Assembly: GCF_964059075.1 (NCBI RefSeq)
Contig: NZ_OZ060377.1
Location: 186,001 to 250,000 of the forward strand
Length of the DNA: 64,000 nt
Source: Buchnera aphidicola (Pterocallis alni)
Lineage (GTDB): Bacteria > Pseudomonadota > Gammaproteobacteria > Enterobacterales > Enterobacteriaceae
Direction of reading: 5' to 3'
The notes beneath the pieces were generated by a model. It had not been told where the DNA came from. It made no database searches and saw nothing but the letters and a program-made list of their open reading frames with translations. Positions 1 through 10,024 of the stretch are shown in pieces (within the stretch, counting starts at the first letter, position 1; each line of letters opens with the position of its first letter). Made by a program: the position numbers and the translations under genes.

Positions 1-805
1 TCCTACCTTATTTAAAATTCAACAAGCACAACAAAAAGGTTTTAAAAATTATTCATATGAATTACATGTTTTCTTAATTTTTTTACTAGGTGTCACTATA
101 TTATATATTTATAAAAAAAAAATTTTATCTTTTTTTTTGAGAATGATGTCATATCATTTTATTTTTAATCATTCTATTATTTATAATAATAATTATATTT
201 CTATTATTTTATTGCATGAATTACATAAAGTGTTTTTTTTTTTATGTATTTTTTTTATGTTGGCATTGTTTTTAATAATTAGTGTAATATTTTGTTTAAA
301 TGGTTTTTATTTATATTTTATACCTTTACATTTACATTGGTCTAAAATAAATATAATTAATGGTATAAATAACATTTTTTCATATAATAGTTTTATTGAA
401 TCTATTCAAATGTTTATAAAGATATTAATATTTTTTTTAATTTTATGTATTTATTCTTTTTATTATGTTTATAAAATAAAATATTTTTTTACATTTTCTC
501 CAATGTTAACTTTTAAATTTACATTTCATATGATGATGTTATTTATTTTTTTACTTTGTATAGGTTTTATTCCATGTATTATATTGAATATTATATGGAA
601 AAATTTTATTTATTATAAAAATTTAAGAATGAGTATTCAAGAAATTAAAGATGAATATAAATTTATGGAAGGGAATTTTACAATGCAAAAAAAATCATAT
701 TATGAAAATAAATTTATATATAAGAAAAAGAATATAAAAAAAACATATTTAGCAAATAAAATTAATACAAATAAATATTGTAATATACAAAATAAGTTTA
801 AATAG
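1..805 (+). CDS. flhB: FlhB flagellar export apparatus protein, C-terminally truncated, 5' end outside window
   Basis: Inner-membrane component of the flagellar type III export gate, which in other bacteria switches substrate class after self-cleavage at an NPTH motif. The frame is open from base 2 (first codon Pro, matching about residue 13 of E. coli FlhB: TPHRLEKAREEG versus TLFKIQQAQQKG) to the stop at 803-805, about 267 codons. Several hydrophobic membrane segments follow, then the conserved linker start LRMSIQEIKDEYKFMEGN (E. coli LRMSRQDIRDEFKQSEGD). After that only about 40 Lys/Asn-rich residues remain, so the cytoplasmic domain with NPTH is missing; I found no NPTH in any frame up to flhA. 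flhA follows 298 bases later. Identity is secure; whether the short protein works is unknown. Confidence 0.85.
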   Translation, partial: PTLFKIQQAQQKGFKNYSYELHVFLIFLLGVTILYIYKKKILSFFLRMMSYHFIFNHSIIYNNNYISIILLHELHKVFFFLCIFFMLALFLIISVIFCLNGFYLYFIPLHLHWSKINIINGINNIFSYNSFIESIQMFIKILIFFLILCIYSFYYVYKIKYFFTFSPMLTFKFTFHMMMLFIFLLCIGFIPCIILNIIWKNFIYYKNLRMSIQEIKDEYKFMEGNFTMQKKSYYENKFIYKKKNIKKTYLANKINTNKYCNIQNKFK

Positions 806-1103
806 TTTTCAGGAAATATATTTTTATCAACAAAAAAATATTTTATTTTTATGATTTTTTTATATTAATGCAAGATATTATAATTGTTTTGATATATTAA
901 ATATTTAATATTTCATTATATACAATATATTATGTTGTATAGTTAGCAATGAATAAATAATTATCATATACTATATATATGTATATAATATATTAGTTAT
1001 ATTGCATATTTATCAATAATACAAATAAAAATTATTTTAATATATTTTAAATGTGTGAATTATTTTTTTATAATAATTTATTTTTTATTAAGAGTATGTA
1101 ATT

Positions 1104-3197
1104 ATGCTATATTTAATATATTTATTGCAAATTAGCAGTTTTTTTAAAAGAATAAAATGGAAAGGTTTCACTGGTCCAGTAATTATTTTAATTATTTTGT
1201 TTATGATGATTTTACCTTTGTCATCTTTTATTTTAGATATTTTTTTTACCTTTAATATTGTCATTTCTATAATAATATTATTAGTTGCAATGTTTATTCG
1301 TAATACGTTAGAATTTTCAGTGTTTCCAACTGTTGTATTGTTTGCAACATTATTTAGATTATCATTGAATATAGCTTCAACGAGAGTAATTTTATTAAAT
1401 GGTCATGTTGGAACATTTGCCGCTGGGCATGTAGTAGAGGCTTTTGGTCATTTTTTAGTAGGGGGAGATCTTTCTATTGGAATCATATTATTTTCTATAT
1501 TAGTTATTATAAACTTTATAGTAATTACTAAGGGGGCTGGAAGAATTGCAGAAGTAGGAGCTCGATTTGCTTTAGATGGTATGCATACTAAACAAATGTC
1601 TATTGATTCTGATTTTAATGCTGGATTAATCAATGATCAAAAAGCTCGAATCCTACGATCTGAAGTGGCGCAAGAATCAGATTTTTATGGTTCGATGGAT
1701 GGAGCAAGTAAATTCGTTAGAGGTGATGCTATTGCTGGGATTTTAATTATGATTATTAATATTATAGGAGGTTTAATTATTGGAATATTTAAATATAACA
1801 TGCAATTATATGAAGCAAGTAGGGTATATACTTTATTAACTATTGGAGATGGTTTAGTTGCTCAAATACCAGCTTTGGTTATTTCAACAGCGACTGGTGT
1901 AATCGTAACTAGAGTTAATACTAATCAGAATGTCAGTGAACAAATTATTAATCAAATGTTTTACAATCCTCAAGTTATATTTTTAACTGGATTAGTTTTA
2001 GGTATTTTGGGTTTAATGCCTGGAATGCCAAATAGTATATTTTTGTTTTTTACATGTTCATTATTAATTATTGCTTATTTCTTATATAATTTACAAAATG
2101 AAAAAGTTAATGTTTCTATTACCCAATCTTACATGGACAAATTGAATAATCAATATGTTGATGATTTATCTTGGAATGATGTTGAGTTGGAAGATTTTAT
2201 AAGGTTAGAAATTGGAAATTTTTTAGGTCCTATGTTAAGTTTAGAAAATAATAATAATTTATTTTATCAAATTTCAATTATTCGAAGTAATTTTGCGAAA
2301 AAAAATGGATTTTTACCTCCTATTATTTATGTTAAACATAAAAATCAATCTTTGAATTCAAAGTATAAAATTTTTATTAAAGGGGTTGAATATGGTAGTG
2401 GACAAGTTATGATGAATAAATTAATAGCTATTCGTACAAAGGATACGTTAAAAGATTTACCATATCCAAAAGTTACCGAACCAGTATTTCAATTACCCGC
2501 ATATTGGATTAATTATGAAGATCAAGCATATGTTAAAAAGCAAAAATATAACATTATACATCCTGAATCGGTGATTATAACACACATAGATTATTTAATG
2601 TTGTTAAACTTAAAAAATTTATTTGGAAGACAGCAGGCTAAACAATTATTAGATTATATATTATCTAAAATACCTAAATTAGTTGAGGAATTAACCCCTA
2701 ACTGTATTAGTTTAACATGTTTTCATAAAGTTTTACGTAATTTATTGTCGGAAAATATTCCTATTCGTGATGTTAATACTATTATAGAAACATTAATAGA
2801 ATATGCTCCCATGAATTATAATTATAATGAATTAACTAGTTTAGTTCGTTTGTCTCTTAGTAAGTTAATTACTCAAACCTTTTTTTACAAACAAAATAAA
2901 GTATGTGTGATTGGTTTATCTAAAACTTTAGAGATAAGATTAACAAATATTGTTCAATCTGGTAAAAATGTTATTGATTCTAAATTAAGAAAAATAATTT
3001 TACAAAATACTAAAAAAGCTATTAATAGACAAAAAGAGATGAATCTTCCAATTGTTTTATTAGTAAAACATATTTTACGTTTTTTTATATTTTCGTTTAT
3101 TAGAAAATATTTTTCTGAATTAATTATATTATCTAAATTAGAAATATCATATAAAAAAACCATTATTATACAAAATATTATTGATTGTGATAATTAA
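1104..3197 (+). CDS. flhA: FlhA flagellar export gate protein
   Basis: Large inner-membrane subunit of the flagellar type III export gate, forming the cytoplasmic ring that docks chaperone-substrate complexes. 697 aa against 692 in E. coli, so full length. The N-terminal half has about eight hydrophobic segments and the FHIPEP family signature FYGSMDGASKFVRGDAIAGI (codons begin near 1686). The C-terminal soluble domain aligns to the end (VLLVKHILRFFI, then LIILSKLEIS). The ATG at 1104 lies just before SSFFKRIKWKGFTGP. It follows flhB as in enterics. Its stop is only two bases from the stop of convergent argS, leaving no room for a terminator. Buchnera keeps basal-body genes without a filament, so an export role is usual inference. 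Confidence 0.96.
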   Translation: MLYLIYLLQISSFFKRIKWKGFTGPVIILIILFMMILPLSSFILDIFFTFNIVISIIILLVAMFIRNTLEFSVFPTVVLFATLFRLSLNIASTRVILLNGHVGTFAAGHVVEAFGHFLVGGDLSIGIILFSILVIINFIVITKGAGRIAEVGARFALDGMHTKQMSIDSDFNAGLINDQKARILRSEVAQESDFYGSMDGASKFVRGDAIAGILIMIINIIGGLIIGIFKYNMQLYEASRVYTLLTIGDGLVAQIPALVISTATGVIVTRVNTNQNVSEQIINQMFYNPQVIFLTGLVLGILGLMPGMPNSIFLFFTCSLLIIAYFLYNLQNEKVNVSITQSYMDKLNNQYVDDLSWNDVELEDFIRLEIGNFLGPMLSLENNNNLFYQISIIRSNFAKKNGFLPPIIYVKHKNQSLNSKYKIFIKGVEYGSGQVMMNKLIAIRTKDTLKDLPYPKVTEPVFQLPAYWINYEDQAYVKKQKYNIIHPESVIITHIDYLMLLNLKNLFGRQQAKQLLDYILSKIPKLVEELTPNCISLTCFHKVLRNLLSENIPIRDVNTIIETLIEYAPMNYNYNELTSLVRLSLSKLITQTFFYKQNKVCVIGLSKTLEIRLTNIVQSGKNVIDSKLRKIILQNTKKAINRQKEMNLPIVLLVKHILRFFIFSFIRKYFSELIILSKLEISYKKTIIIQNIIDCDN

Positions 3198-3199
3198 AC

Positions 3200-4930
3200 T
3201 TACATATATTTTAGTATAGGTATTCCTAGAATATTTAATCCTGTCTTTATTATTTGACCTATAATATAAGATAGTTTTAAACGACTTTTTTTTACTTTAA
3301 TTATTTTAGAGTATATAATAGGATATTTTTCATATAAAATAGAAAATAAAGAAGATAAATTAAATAAGTATTCACATAATATATGCGGAGTTCCTGTTTT
3401 TGAAACATATTTGATTATTTCTTGAAATTGAAAAATTTTAATAGATAATAGAATTTCTATTTTTTTTTTTAGAATTATTTTGTTGTTTATAAATTTGATA
3501 TGTACATGTGATTTTTTAATTATGGATTGAATTCTAGTATATGTATATTGTATATAAGGAGCTGTATTTCCATTAAAAGATATCATTTTATCCCAATTAA
3601 ATATGTAGTTTTTTTTTCTATTGTGAGATAAATCTGCATATTTAATCGCACTAATTCCAATAATTTTTGATAAATTCTTTATTTTTTTATTTCGGAAATT
3701 TGGATTTTTATTTTTTATAACATTTTTTGATTTTTTTATGGATTGATTAATTAATTGTTTTAATTTAATTAATTTACCTGATCTTGTTTGAAATGGTTTA
3801 TTATTTTTTGATAATACCATGCCAAATGTATGATGTTCTAATATAGATTTTTTATGTATATATCCTGATTTTTGCGCAATAATTTGCAACTGTTTTATAT
3901 GTTGTGTTTGTCTGATATCAGTATAGTAAATAATTTTATTGGCTTTTATTGTTTCTATCCTATATTTTAAACATGCTAAATCAATAGTGGAATATAAAAA
4001 ATTATTATTTTTTTTAATAATCACACCCATTGATTTTCCTTCTTTATTTTTTATTTCATGGATATAAATAATAATTTTATTATTTTTTTCTATTGCTATT
4101 TTTTTTATTTGTAAATCTTGAATTAATTCGGGTATCATAGGAATATAAAAACTTTCTCCAAAAATATGTTGGTCTTCTAAAGTAATATTTAGCAACTTAT
4201 ATATTTTTTTATTTGCTTCCATGGTGGTATGAATAATTTTTTTCCATATATAAGTATATTTTTGGTTTTTATTTTTTAAATATATTAAACATTGTTTAGA
4301 TTTTTCTTGAAACAATAGATTTTTTTTGTATATTTCTTTAGATTTTTTATAGCATTTTTCTATTTCTGGCAGTGAAATTTTTTTTATTTGATTGTATGAA
4401 TATTTCTCTTTAATAAATTGTATTAACATACCAAATGGCTTTCCCCAGTCTCCAATATGATTCATTCTTATTACATTATGACCTACAAATTCTAGAATTC
4501 TAGCCATGACATCCCCTAGAATCGTAGAACGTAGATGTCCAACATGCATTTCTTTTGCCATATTAGGGGATGAATAATCAATTACAATTTTTTGAGGTTT
4601 TGTAGTTATAGTACCAAAGTTTTTATCATGAATAATTTTTTCTATATTTCTTGTTAACCATATTTCATTTAAAAAAATATTAATAAATCCTGGATTACAA
4701 AATCTGATTTTTTTAAATAAAAAGTATGATTGTAAATCAAACATAATTACTTTAGATAATTTCAGTACATTAATATTTAAATTTTTTGCAATTTTAATTA
4801 TACCATTGATTTGATAATGACTAATATTTTGTTTTTTTGTTAAATATATGAAAGATATTTCTGATTCAGGAATATTATTTTTTAGTGCAGATTTTTTTAT
4901 ATATTGTAGTATTATAGATTGAAGAGTCAT
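3200..4930 (-). CDS. argS: Arginyl-tRNA synthetase
   Basis: Class I aminoacyl-tRNA synthetase that charges tRNA-Arg in the cytoplasm. 576 aa against 577 in E. coli. An N-terminal Add-1-type domain of about 110 residues precedes the HIGH-type motif, seen as SPNMAKEMHVGHLRSTILGD. The KMSK-equivalent segment reads FGMVLSKNNKPFQTRSGK (E. coli FGMMLGKDGKPFKTRAGG). The C-terminal anticodon-binding domain ends GQIIKTGLNILGIPILKYM, close to the E. coli terminus. ATG at 4930. Transcribed away from the 16S gene across a 331-base divergent region and convergent with flhA. Position next to 16S is the usual Buchnera arrangement. Confidence 0.97.
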   Translation of the reverse strand: MTLQSIILQYIKKSALKNNIPESEISFIYLTKKQNISHYQINGIIKIAKNLNINVLKLSKVIMFDLQSYFLFKKIRFCNPGFINIFLNEIWLTRNIEKIIHDKNFGTITTKPQKIVIDYSSPNMAKEMHVGHLRSTILGDVMARILEFVGHNVIRMNHIGDWGKPFGMLIQFIKEKYSYNQIKKISLPEIEKCYKKSKEIYKKNLLFQEKSKQCLIYLKNKNQKYTYIWKKIIHTTMEANKKIYKLLNITLEDQHIFGESFYIPMIPELIQDLQIKKIAIEKNNKIIIYIHEIKNKEGKSMGVIIKKNNNFLYSTIDLACLKYRIETIKANKIIYYTDIRQTQHIKQLQIIAQKSGYIHKKSILEHHTFGMVLSKNNKPFQTRSGKLIKLKQLINQSIKKSKNVIKNKNPNFRNKKIKNLSKIIGISAIKYADLSHNRKKNYIFNWDKMISFNGNTAPYIQYTYTRIQSIIKKSHVHIKFINNKIILKKKIEILLSIKIFQFQEIIKYVSKTGTPHILCEYLFNLSSLFSILYEKYPIIYSKIIKVKKSRLKLSYIIGQIIKTGLNILGIPILKYM

Positions 4931-5079
4931 ATTATTCTCTACATGAATTATTATTTTTATTAAATATTATAATCATTTTTCATGCGTATAACAATTAAAG
5001 TATTTTATATAATTATAAAGGAAATAAATAATCTTTCTTAAAATTAAAATTTTTATTTATGATAAACATAAAAAATATG

Positions 5080-5107
5080 TTGACATTTTTTTATAATGTT
5101 GTAATAT
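5080..5107 (+). promoter_or_regulatory. Sigma70-type promoter of the 16S rRNA operon
   Basis: A perfect -35 box TTGACA (5080-5085), a 16-base spacer and a -10 box TAATAT (5102-5107), with an A/T-rich stretch upstream that could act as an UP element. Transcription would start near 5114, about 148 bases before mature 16S. It is the best consensus promoter I noticed in the window. An internal TATAAT at 5092-5097 is too close to the -35 box to be its partner. Confidence 0.8.
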
Positions 5108-5130
5108 GTATGTATAGTATGTAGTTGAGT

Positions 5131-5142
5131 ACGCTCTTTTAA
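5131..5142 (+). promoter_or_regulatory. boxA-like antitermination element in the rRNA leader
   Basis: ACGCTCTTTTAA resembles the E. coli rrn boxA (TGCTCTTTAACA) and sits in the right place, between promoter and 16S. It would recruit NusB/S10 to the transcribing polymerase. Match is partial, so the call is by position and likeness only. Confidence 0.5.
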
Positions 5143-5169
5143 AATTAATCAAATAATTTGTGTGAGCAC
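5141..5169 (+). other. Left arm of the 16S precursor processing stem
   Basis: These 29 bases are complementary to 6839-6867 downstream of 16S: 27 Watson-Crick pairs, one G-U (5160) and one A-G mismatch (5153). In E. coli such leader-trailer pairing is the RNase III substrate that frees the 16S precursor. The segment 5157-5172 can alternatively form a local 6-bp hairpin (TTTGTG / CACAAA), as in boxC-type leaders. Confidence 0.85.
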
Positions 5170-5261
5170 AAAAAATTAATAGCCAATTATTCTTTCTTAT
5201 ATAAAAGAATATATGCTTTAAATATTTAAAACACTATTTATATTGTTATATATAATAGTTA

Positions 5262-6811
<1,550 letters not shown>

Positions 6812-6838
6812 AAATAATGCTTTTAATTTTTTTAATCA

Positions 6839-6867
6839 GTGCTCACATAAATTAGTTGATTAATTTT
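6839..6867 (+). other. Right arm of the 16S precursor processing stem
   Basis: Starts GTGCTCACAT and pairs with 5141-5169. It begins 27 bases after the mature 16S end and finishes four bases before tRNA-Ile, so RNase III cleavage here would also separate the tRNAs from the 16S precursor. Confidence 0.85.
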
Positions 6868-6871
6868 TTAG

Positions 6872-6945
<74 letters not shown>

Positions 6946-6957
6946 AAATACCATACT

Positions 6958-7030
6958 GGGGCTATAGCTCAGCTGGGAGAGCGCCTGCCTTGCACGCAGG
7001 AGGTCAGCGGTTCAATCCCGCTTAGCTCCA
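6958..7030 (+). tRNA. tRNA-Ala (anticodon TGC)
   Basis: 73-nt cloverleaf close to E. coli tRNA-Ala(UGC): acceptor GGGGCTA pairs with TAGCTCC, anticodon TGC at 6991-6993 in the loop CTTGCAC, T-loop TTCAATC, discriminator A. CCA is not encoded. It is 12 bases after tRNA-Ile and is the last RNA of the 16S unit; no clear terminator follows. Confidence 0.98.
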
Positions 7031-7100
7031 TTTATTATGATTTCATATTAATTTATACTAATTGAAAATTAATTGTTAATATTACAAGTCTTAAAAAAAT

Positions 7101-7832
7101 ATGATCGACCATAAAAAATATTTTGATCGGAAAATTGCAATTGATATAGAAACAACAGGAATGAATAAGTTAGGTAAAATATACCAAGGACATAGAATAA
7201 TAGAAATTGGTTGTATTGAAATATTAAATAGAGAATTAACTGGAAATAATTTTCATGTATATATAAATCCAAATCAAAATATTGATAAAGAAGCTTTAAA
7301 AATTCACAGAATATCTAGAAAATTTTTAAGTAATCAGCCCGATTTTAGTTGTATATATAAAAGTTTTATAAAATATGTAGGTCATTCAGAAATTATAGTA
7401 CACAATGCGAATTTTGATATTAGTTTTATAAATTATGAATTAAAAAAATTAAAAAAAAATATAAAAAAAATATCTGATTTTTGTAAAATAACTGATACAT
7501 TAAAAATGGCTAGAATATTATATCCAGGAAAAAAAAATAATTTACACGCTTTGTGTAAAAGATATAATATTAATATAAATCAAAAAAAATTGCATAGTGC
7601 TTTATTTGATGCTCATATTTTAGCTAAATTATATTTATTAATGACTAGTAAACAAAAAAGAATTATATTTGAAGAATTAGAAAATACATTTTCAAATAAA
7701 TTTTTTAATAAAAATGGTATAGAAAAAAAAGAAAAATTAATAATTATTCCAGCAAATAAAAAAGAATTGAATGAACATAATTTATATTTAAAAAATATGA
7801 AAAAAAAAAATATTTGTTTGTGGAATAATTAA
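7101..7832 (+). CDS. dnaQ: DNA polymerase III epsilon subunit, 3'-5' proofreading exonuclease
   Basis: Proofreading subunit of the replicative polymerase core. 243 aa as in E. coli (243). Exo I motif is DIETTG (Asp15, Glu17). Exo II lies in VHNANFDISFINYE, and the general-base motif is LHSALFDAHILAKLY (HxAxxD), so the active site is intact. The C-terminal segment that binds alpha is low-complexity and Lys-rich but ends NICLWNN, like the E. coli end SCLWRA. The ATG at 7101 gives an N-terminus only a few residues longer than in E. coli. It stands alone between tRNA-Ala and tRNA-Asp; the latter also follows dnaQ in E. coli. Confidence 0.97.
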   Translation: MIDHKKYFDRKIAIDIETTGMNKLGKIYQGHRIIEIGCIEILNRELTGNNFHVYINPNQNIDKEALKIHRISRKFLSNQPDFSCIYKSFIKYVGHSEIIVHNANFDISFINYELKKLKKNIKKISDFCKITDTLKMARILYPGKKNNLHALCKRYNININQKKLHSALFDAHILAKLYLLMTSKQKRIIFEELENTFSNKFFNKNGIEKKEKLIIIPANKKELNEHNLYLKNMKKKNICLWNN

Positions 7833-7862
7833 GTAAATATAATAATATTATCAATTTAAATT

Positions 7863-7936
7863 GGTGCGGTAGTTCAGTTGGTTAGAATATCGGCCTGTCA
7901 CGCCGGAGGTCACGGGTTCGAGCCCCGTCCGCACCG
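7863..7936 (+). tRNA. tRNA-Asp (anticodon GTC)
   Basis: 74-nt cloverleaf: acceptor GGTGCGG pairs with CCGCACC, anticodon GTC at 7897-7899, T-arm ACGGGTTCGAGCCCCGT, discriminator G. CCA is not encoded. 30 bases after dnaQ on the same strand, the same linkage as in E. coli. Downstream, 7947-7956 and 7989-7998 form a 10-bp AT-only inverted repeat that might end the transcript. Confidence 0.98.
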
Positions 7937-8036
7937 AATAAAAACGATATATAATACAAAAAAATTTTTAAAAAAAAAATTTATTTTATATTATATATTA
8001 AAATTATTAAAATTATTAAAATAATTAGGAAATTTT

Positions 8037-8507
8037 ATGAGTAGAAGACATATTGTTACTTGGGACATGTTGCAAATTTATACTAAAAAATTAGCATATG
8101 AAATATATGCAATAAAAAAATGGAAAAATATTATAGCAGTTAGTAGAGGAGGTTTAGTACCTTGTGCTTTATTAGCAAGAGAGTTAAGTATAAGAAATAT
8201 TGATACAATATGTATTTCTAGTTATAATTATACAACTTTCAAAAAAATTAAAATTATTAAAAAAACAAAGATATCTGATGAAAATACTATCATTATCGAT
8301 GATTTAGTCGATACGGGTGGTACAGCTGCAGTAATTAAAAAAATGTATCCTAAAACATATTTTGTAACTATTTTTGCAAAACCCCGTGGTAAGAATTTAG
8401 TAGACAAATATATTATAGATATACCTCAAGATGTATGGATTGAACAACCCTGGGATATGGAAATAACTTATCATACCCCATTAATATCAGAATCTGAAAT
8501 TGTATAA
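8037..8507 (+). CDS. gpt: Xanthine-guanine phosphoribosyltransferase
   Basis: Purine salvage enzyme that transfers ribose phosphate from PRPP to guanine or xanthine. 156 aa against 152 in E. coli. The start [20 protein letters not shown] aligns with the E. coli N-terminus. [22 protein letters not shown] and the PRPP-binding motif [14 protein letters not shown] are conserved, and the substrate-end segment [11 protein letters not shown] matches. A ribosome site AGGAAA lies eight bases before the ATG. Isolated gene between tRNA-Asp and grpE. Confidence 0.96.
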   Translation: MSRRHIVTWDMLQIYTKKLAYEIYAIKKWKNIIAVSRGGLVPCALLARELSIRNIDTICISSYNYTTFKKIKIIKKTKISDENTIIIDDLVDTGGTAAVIKKMYPKTYFVTIFAKPRGKNLVDKYIIDIPQDVWIEQPWDMEITYHTPLISESEIV

Positions 8508-8581
8508 ATAAATTTTACATGCAATTAAGATAAAAATATTATATTATAATAAAAATATTTATATAAACATACTGGTTTATT

Positions 8582-9049
8582 ATGACAATTAATGACATAA
8601 AAAATATAAAATGTAAGATTATAAAAGAAAGAAAAAATATATCTTTATTAAAAAAAAAAAAAAAAAAATATATAAAAGATATTTTTTATAGAATAAAAAA
8701 AGATATGAATAACATAAATAAATATTATTTATCTGATATAATTAAATCCATATTACCTAGTATAGATAGCTTAGAAAAAGCAATAGAATTATCTATAAAA
8801 GATGCACATGTAATTGAAATAAATGAAAAATTAAAAAAAATTATTAAATCTTTTATAAATTTATTTAAATTATATCACATAGATACAATAGATAAAATTC
8901 ATGTTAATTTTGATCCAAGTATACATCAAGCAATATCTTTATTATATGTAAAAAATATTCAATCAAATTATGTTGTTAATGTATTACAAAAAGGATATAA
9001 ATTACATAATCGTTTATTAAGACCAGCTATGGTAATAGTATCACAATAA
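8582..9049 (+). CDS. grpE: GrpE nucleotide exchange factor (shortened)
   Basis: Cochaperone that releases ADP from DnaK. 155 aa against 197 in E. coli; the N-terminal coiled-coil part is shortened and there is a gap of about ten residues before ILPSIDSLEKAIEL (E. coli LLPVIDSLDRALEV). The C-terminal beta domain is well kept: VNFDPSIHQAISLLYV, then VLQKGYKLHNRLLRPAMVIVSQ. A run of 19 A (8650-8668) encodes six Lys in frame near the N-terminus. Buchnera genomes are known to carry two grpE genes, so a second copy may lie elsewhere. Function as a full exchange factor is inference given the short stalk. Confidence 0.9.
   Translation: MTINDIKNIKCKIIKERKNISLLKKKKKKYIKDIFYRIKKDMNNINKYYLSDIIKSILPSIDSLEKAIELSIKDAHVIEINEKLKKIIKSFINLFKLYHIDTIDKIHVNFDPSIHQAISLLYVKNIQSNYVVNVLQKGYKLHNRLLRPAMVIVSQ
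8650..8668 (+). repeat. Run of 19 adenines inside grpE
   Basis: Homopolymer in frame in the genomic sequence (six AAA codons plus the last base of the preceding TTA). Equal-longest A run I noticed in the window, with 55837-55855 in aspS. Such runs are prone to polymerase slippage, so grpE transcripts are probably mixed in length. Confidence 0.95.
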
Positions 9050-9075
9050 ATTAATCATATAAGGTATGATAGAAA

Positions 9076-9543
9076 ATTAAAATTGATAAAAAATATATTA
9101 TTATTAAAAATAAAAAAGCATATCATAATTTTTTTATTTATAAAATATTTGAAGCAGGATTAGTATTAAAAGGTTGGGAAGTAAAATCATTAAGAAAAAA
9201 AAAAGTAAATATTAGTAATGGCTATTTGTGTTTTAAAAATAATGAATTATATATTATTAATTTAAATATCGAACCAATAAATAGAAATAATAATACCATA
9301 GAATATAAAAATATAAGAAATATTAAAATTTTGTTAAAAAAAAATGAAATAAATTTTTTATATGGAAAATATAAAACGCAAGGTTATGCTTTAATAGCAA
9401 TTTGTTTATATTGGAAATTATCATTTTGTAAATTACAAATAGCAATTGCAAAAGGTAAAAATACATATGATAAAAGAATGCATAAGAAAAAACAAGAATG
9501 GGAAATACAAAAAAAACAAATTTTAAAAAAAAATATAAAGTAA
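9076..9543 (+). CDS. smpB: SmpB tmRNA-binding protein, no AUG in frame
   Basis: Partner of tmRNA in rescue of stalled ribosomes. The coding match runs in one frame from just after the in-frame TAG at 9070-9072 to the stop at 9541-9543. N-terminal residues [22 protein letters not shown] (split here only by word breaks in E. coli: [21 protein letters not shown]) lie upstream of the first standard-type start, a TTG at 9226, so that TTG cannot be the true start. No ATG, GTG or TTG exists in frame between 9073 and the conserved region; ATT occurs at 9076 and 9082. AAGG at 9061-9064 is a possible ribosome site for ATT 9076. An ATG at 9066 is in another frame and stops after four codons; one base fewer around 9073-9078 would join it. 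About 156 aa, E. coli 160. C-terminus [12 protein letters not shown] is conserved. Confidence 0.85.
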   Translation: MKIDKKYIIIKNKKAYHNFFIYKIFEAGLVLKGWEVKSLRKKKVNISNGYLCFKNNELYIINLNIEPINRNNNTIEYKNIRNIKILLKKNEINFLYGKYKTQGYALIAICLYWKLSFCKLQIAIAKGKNTYDKRMHKKKQEWEIQKKQILKKNIK

Positions 9544-9553
9544 AATATTTACA

Positions 9554-10005
9554 ATGAATTTACAGGATAGAATATGGATGCAATATGCTTTAATATTAGC
9601 TGATGAAGCGAAATATTATGGAGAAGTACCAGTAGGTGCTATTTTGATATTTGATAACAGAATTATTGGATCTGGTTTTAATTCTTGTATTAACAACCAT
9701 GATCCAACAGCACACGCAGAAATAATAGCATTAAAAGAAGGTGGGAAAATTGTAAAAAATTACAGATTACTAAATACTACACTATATGTAACATTAGAAC
9801 CTTGTATCATGTGTTTAGGAGCCATTTTAAATAGTAGAATTAAAAGGTTAGTAATAGGAACAAAATATAACAGTCAAAAAAAAAAAAATATGAAATATTA
9901 AATATATTAAAAATAATTAAAAAAAAAATGAAAATGGATGAATCTATTTCATTAAAAAATTGTATAAATATTATAAAAAATTTTTTTAAATTAAAAAGAT
10001 ATTAA
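9554..10005 (+). CDS. tadA: tRNA adenosine deaminase TadA, split by a -1/+2-type frameshift at a poly-A run
   Basis: Converts A34 to inosine in tRNA-Arg(ACG) and is normally essential. The first frame (9554-9901, 115 aa) contains both zinc/catalytic motifs, HAE at residues 54-56 and PCIMC at 83-87, then stops at 9899-9901. The missing C-terminal helix region follows in another frame from 9889 to the stop at 10003-10005: [18 protein letters not shown] then FFKLKRY, matching the E. coli end (RVEITEGILADECAALL then SDFFRMRRQ). The switch point is a run of 13 A (9876-9888); a transcript with 14 or 11 A would restore a protein of about 150 aa. It starts 10 bases after smpB. Confidence 0.85.
9876..9888 (+). 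repeat. Run of 13 adenines at the tadA frame break
   Basis: Frame before the run reads [13 protein letters not shown]; the frame after it reads [10 protein letters not shown] and continues the family alignment. Slippage by one base would rejoin them. Confidence 0.95.
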
Positions 10006-10024
10006 CAATACTTTTGATACTAAA

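Larger units (their letters stand above)
4931..5261. other. Divergent argS / 16S rRNA intergenic region with rRNA leader
   Basis: 331 bases without a gene. It holds the 16S promoter (5080-5107), a boxA-like element (5131-5142) and the left arm of the 16S processing stem (5141-5169), all annotated separately. The argS-proximal 140 bases are AT-rich and must carry the argS promoter, but I cannot single one out. Confidence 0.8.

Noticed and set aside
9066..9080. Four-codon ORF from ATG 9066 as a leader peptide for smpB
   Set aside because: The ribosome site is only one base from this ATG, and a start or frame error of smpB explains it better.
9226..9543. TTG at 9226 as the smpB start
   Set aside because: It would remove about 50 residues that align with SmpB, including the [15 protein letters not shown] core.
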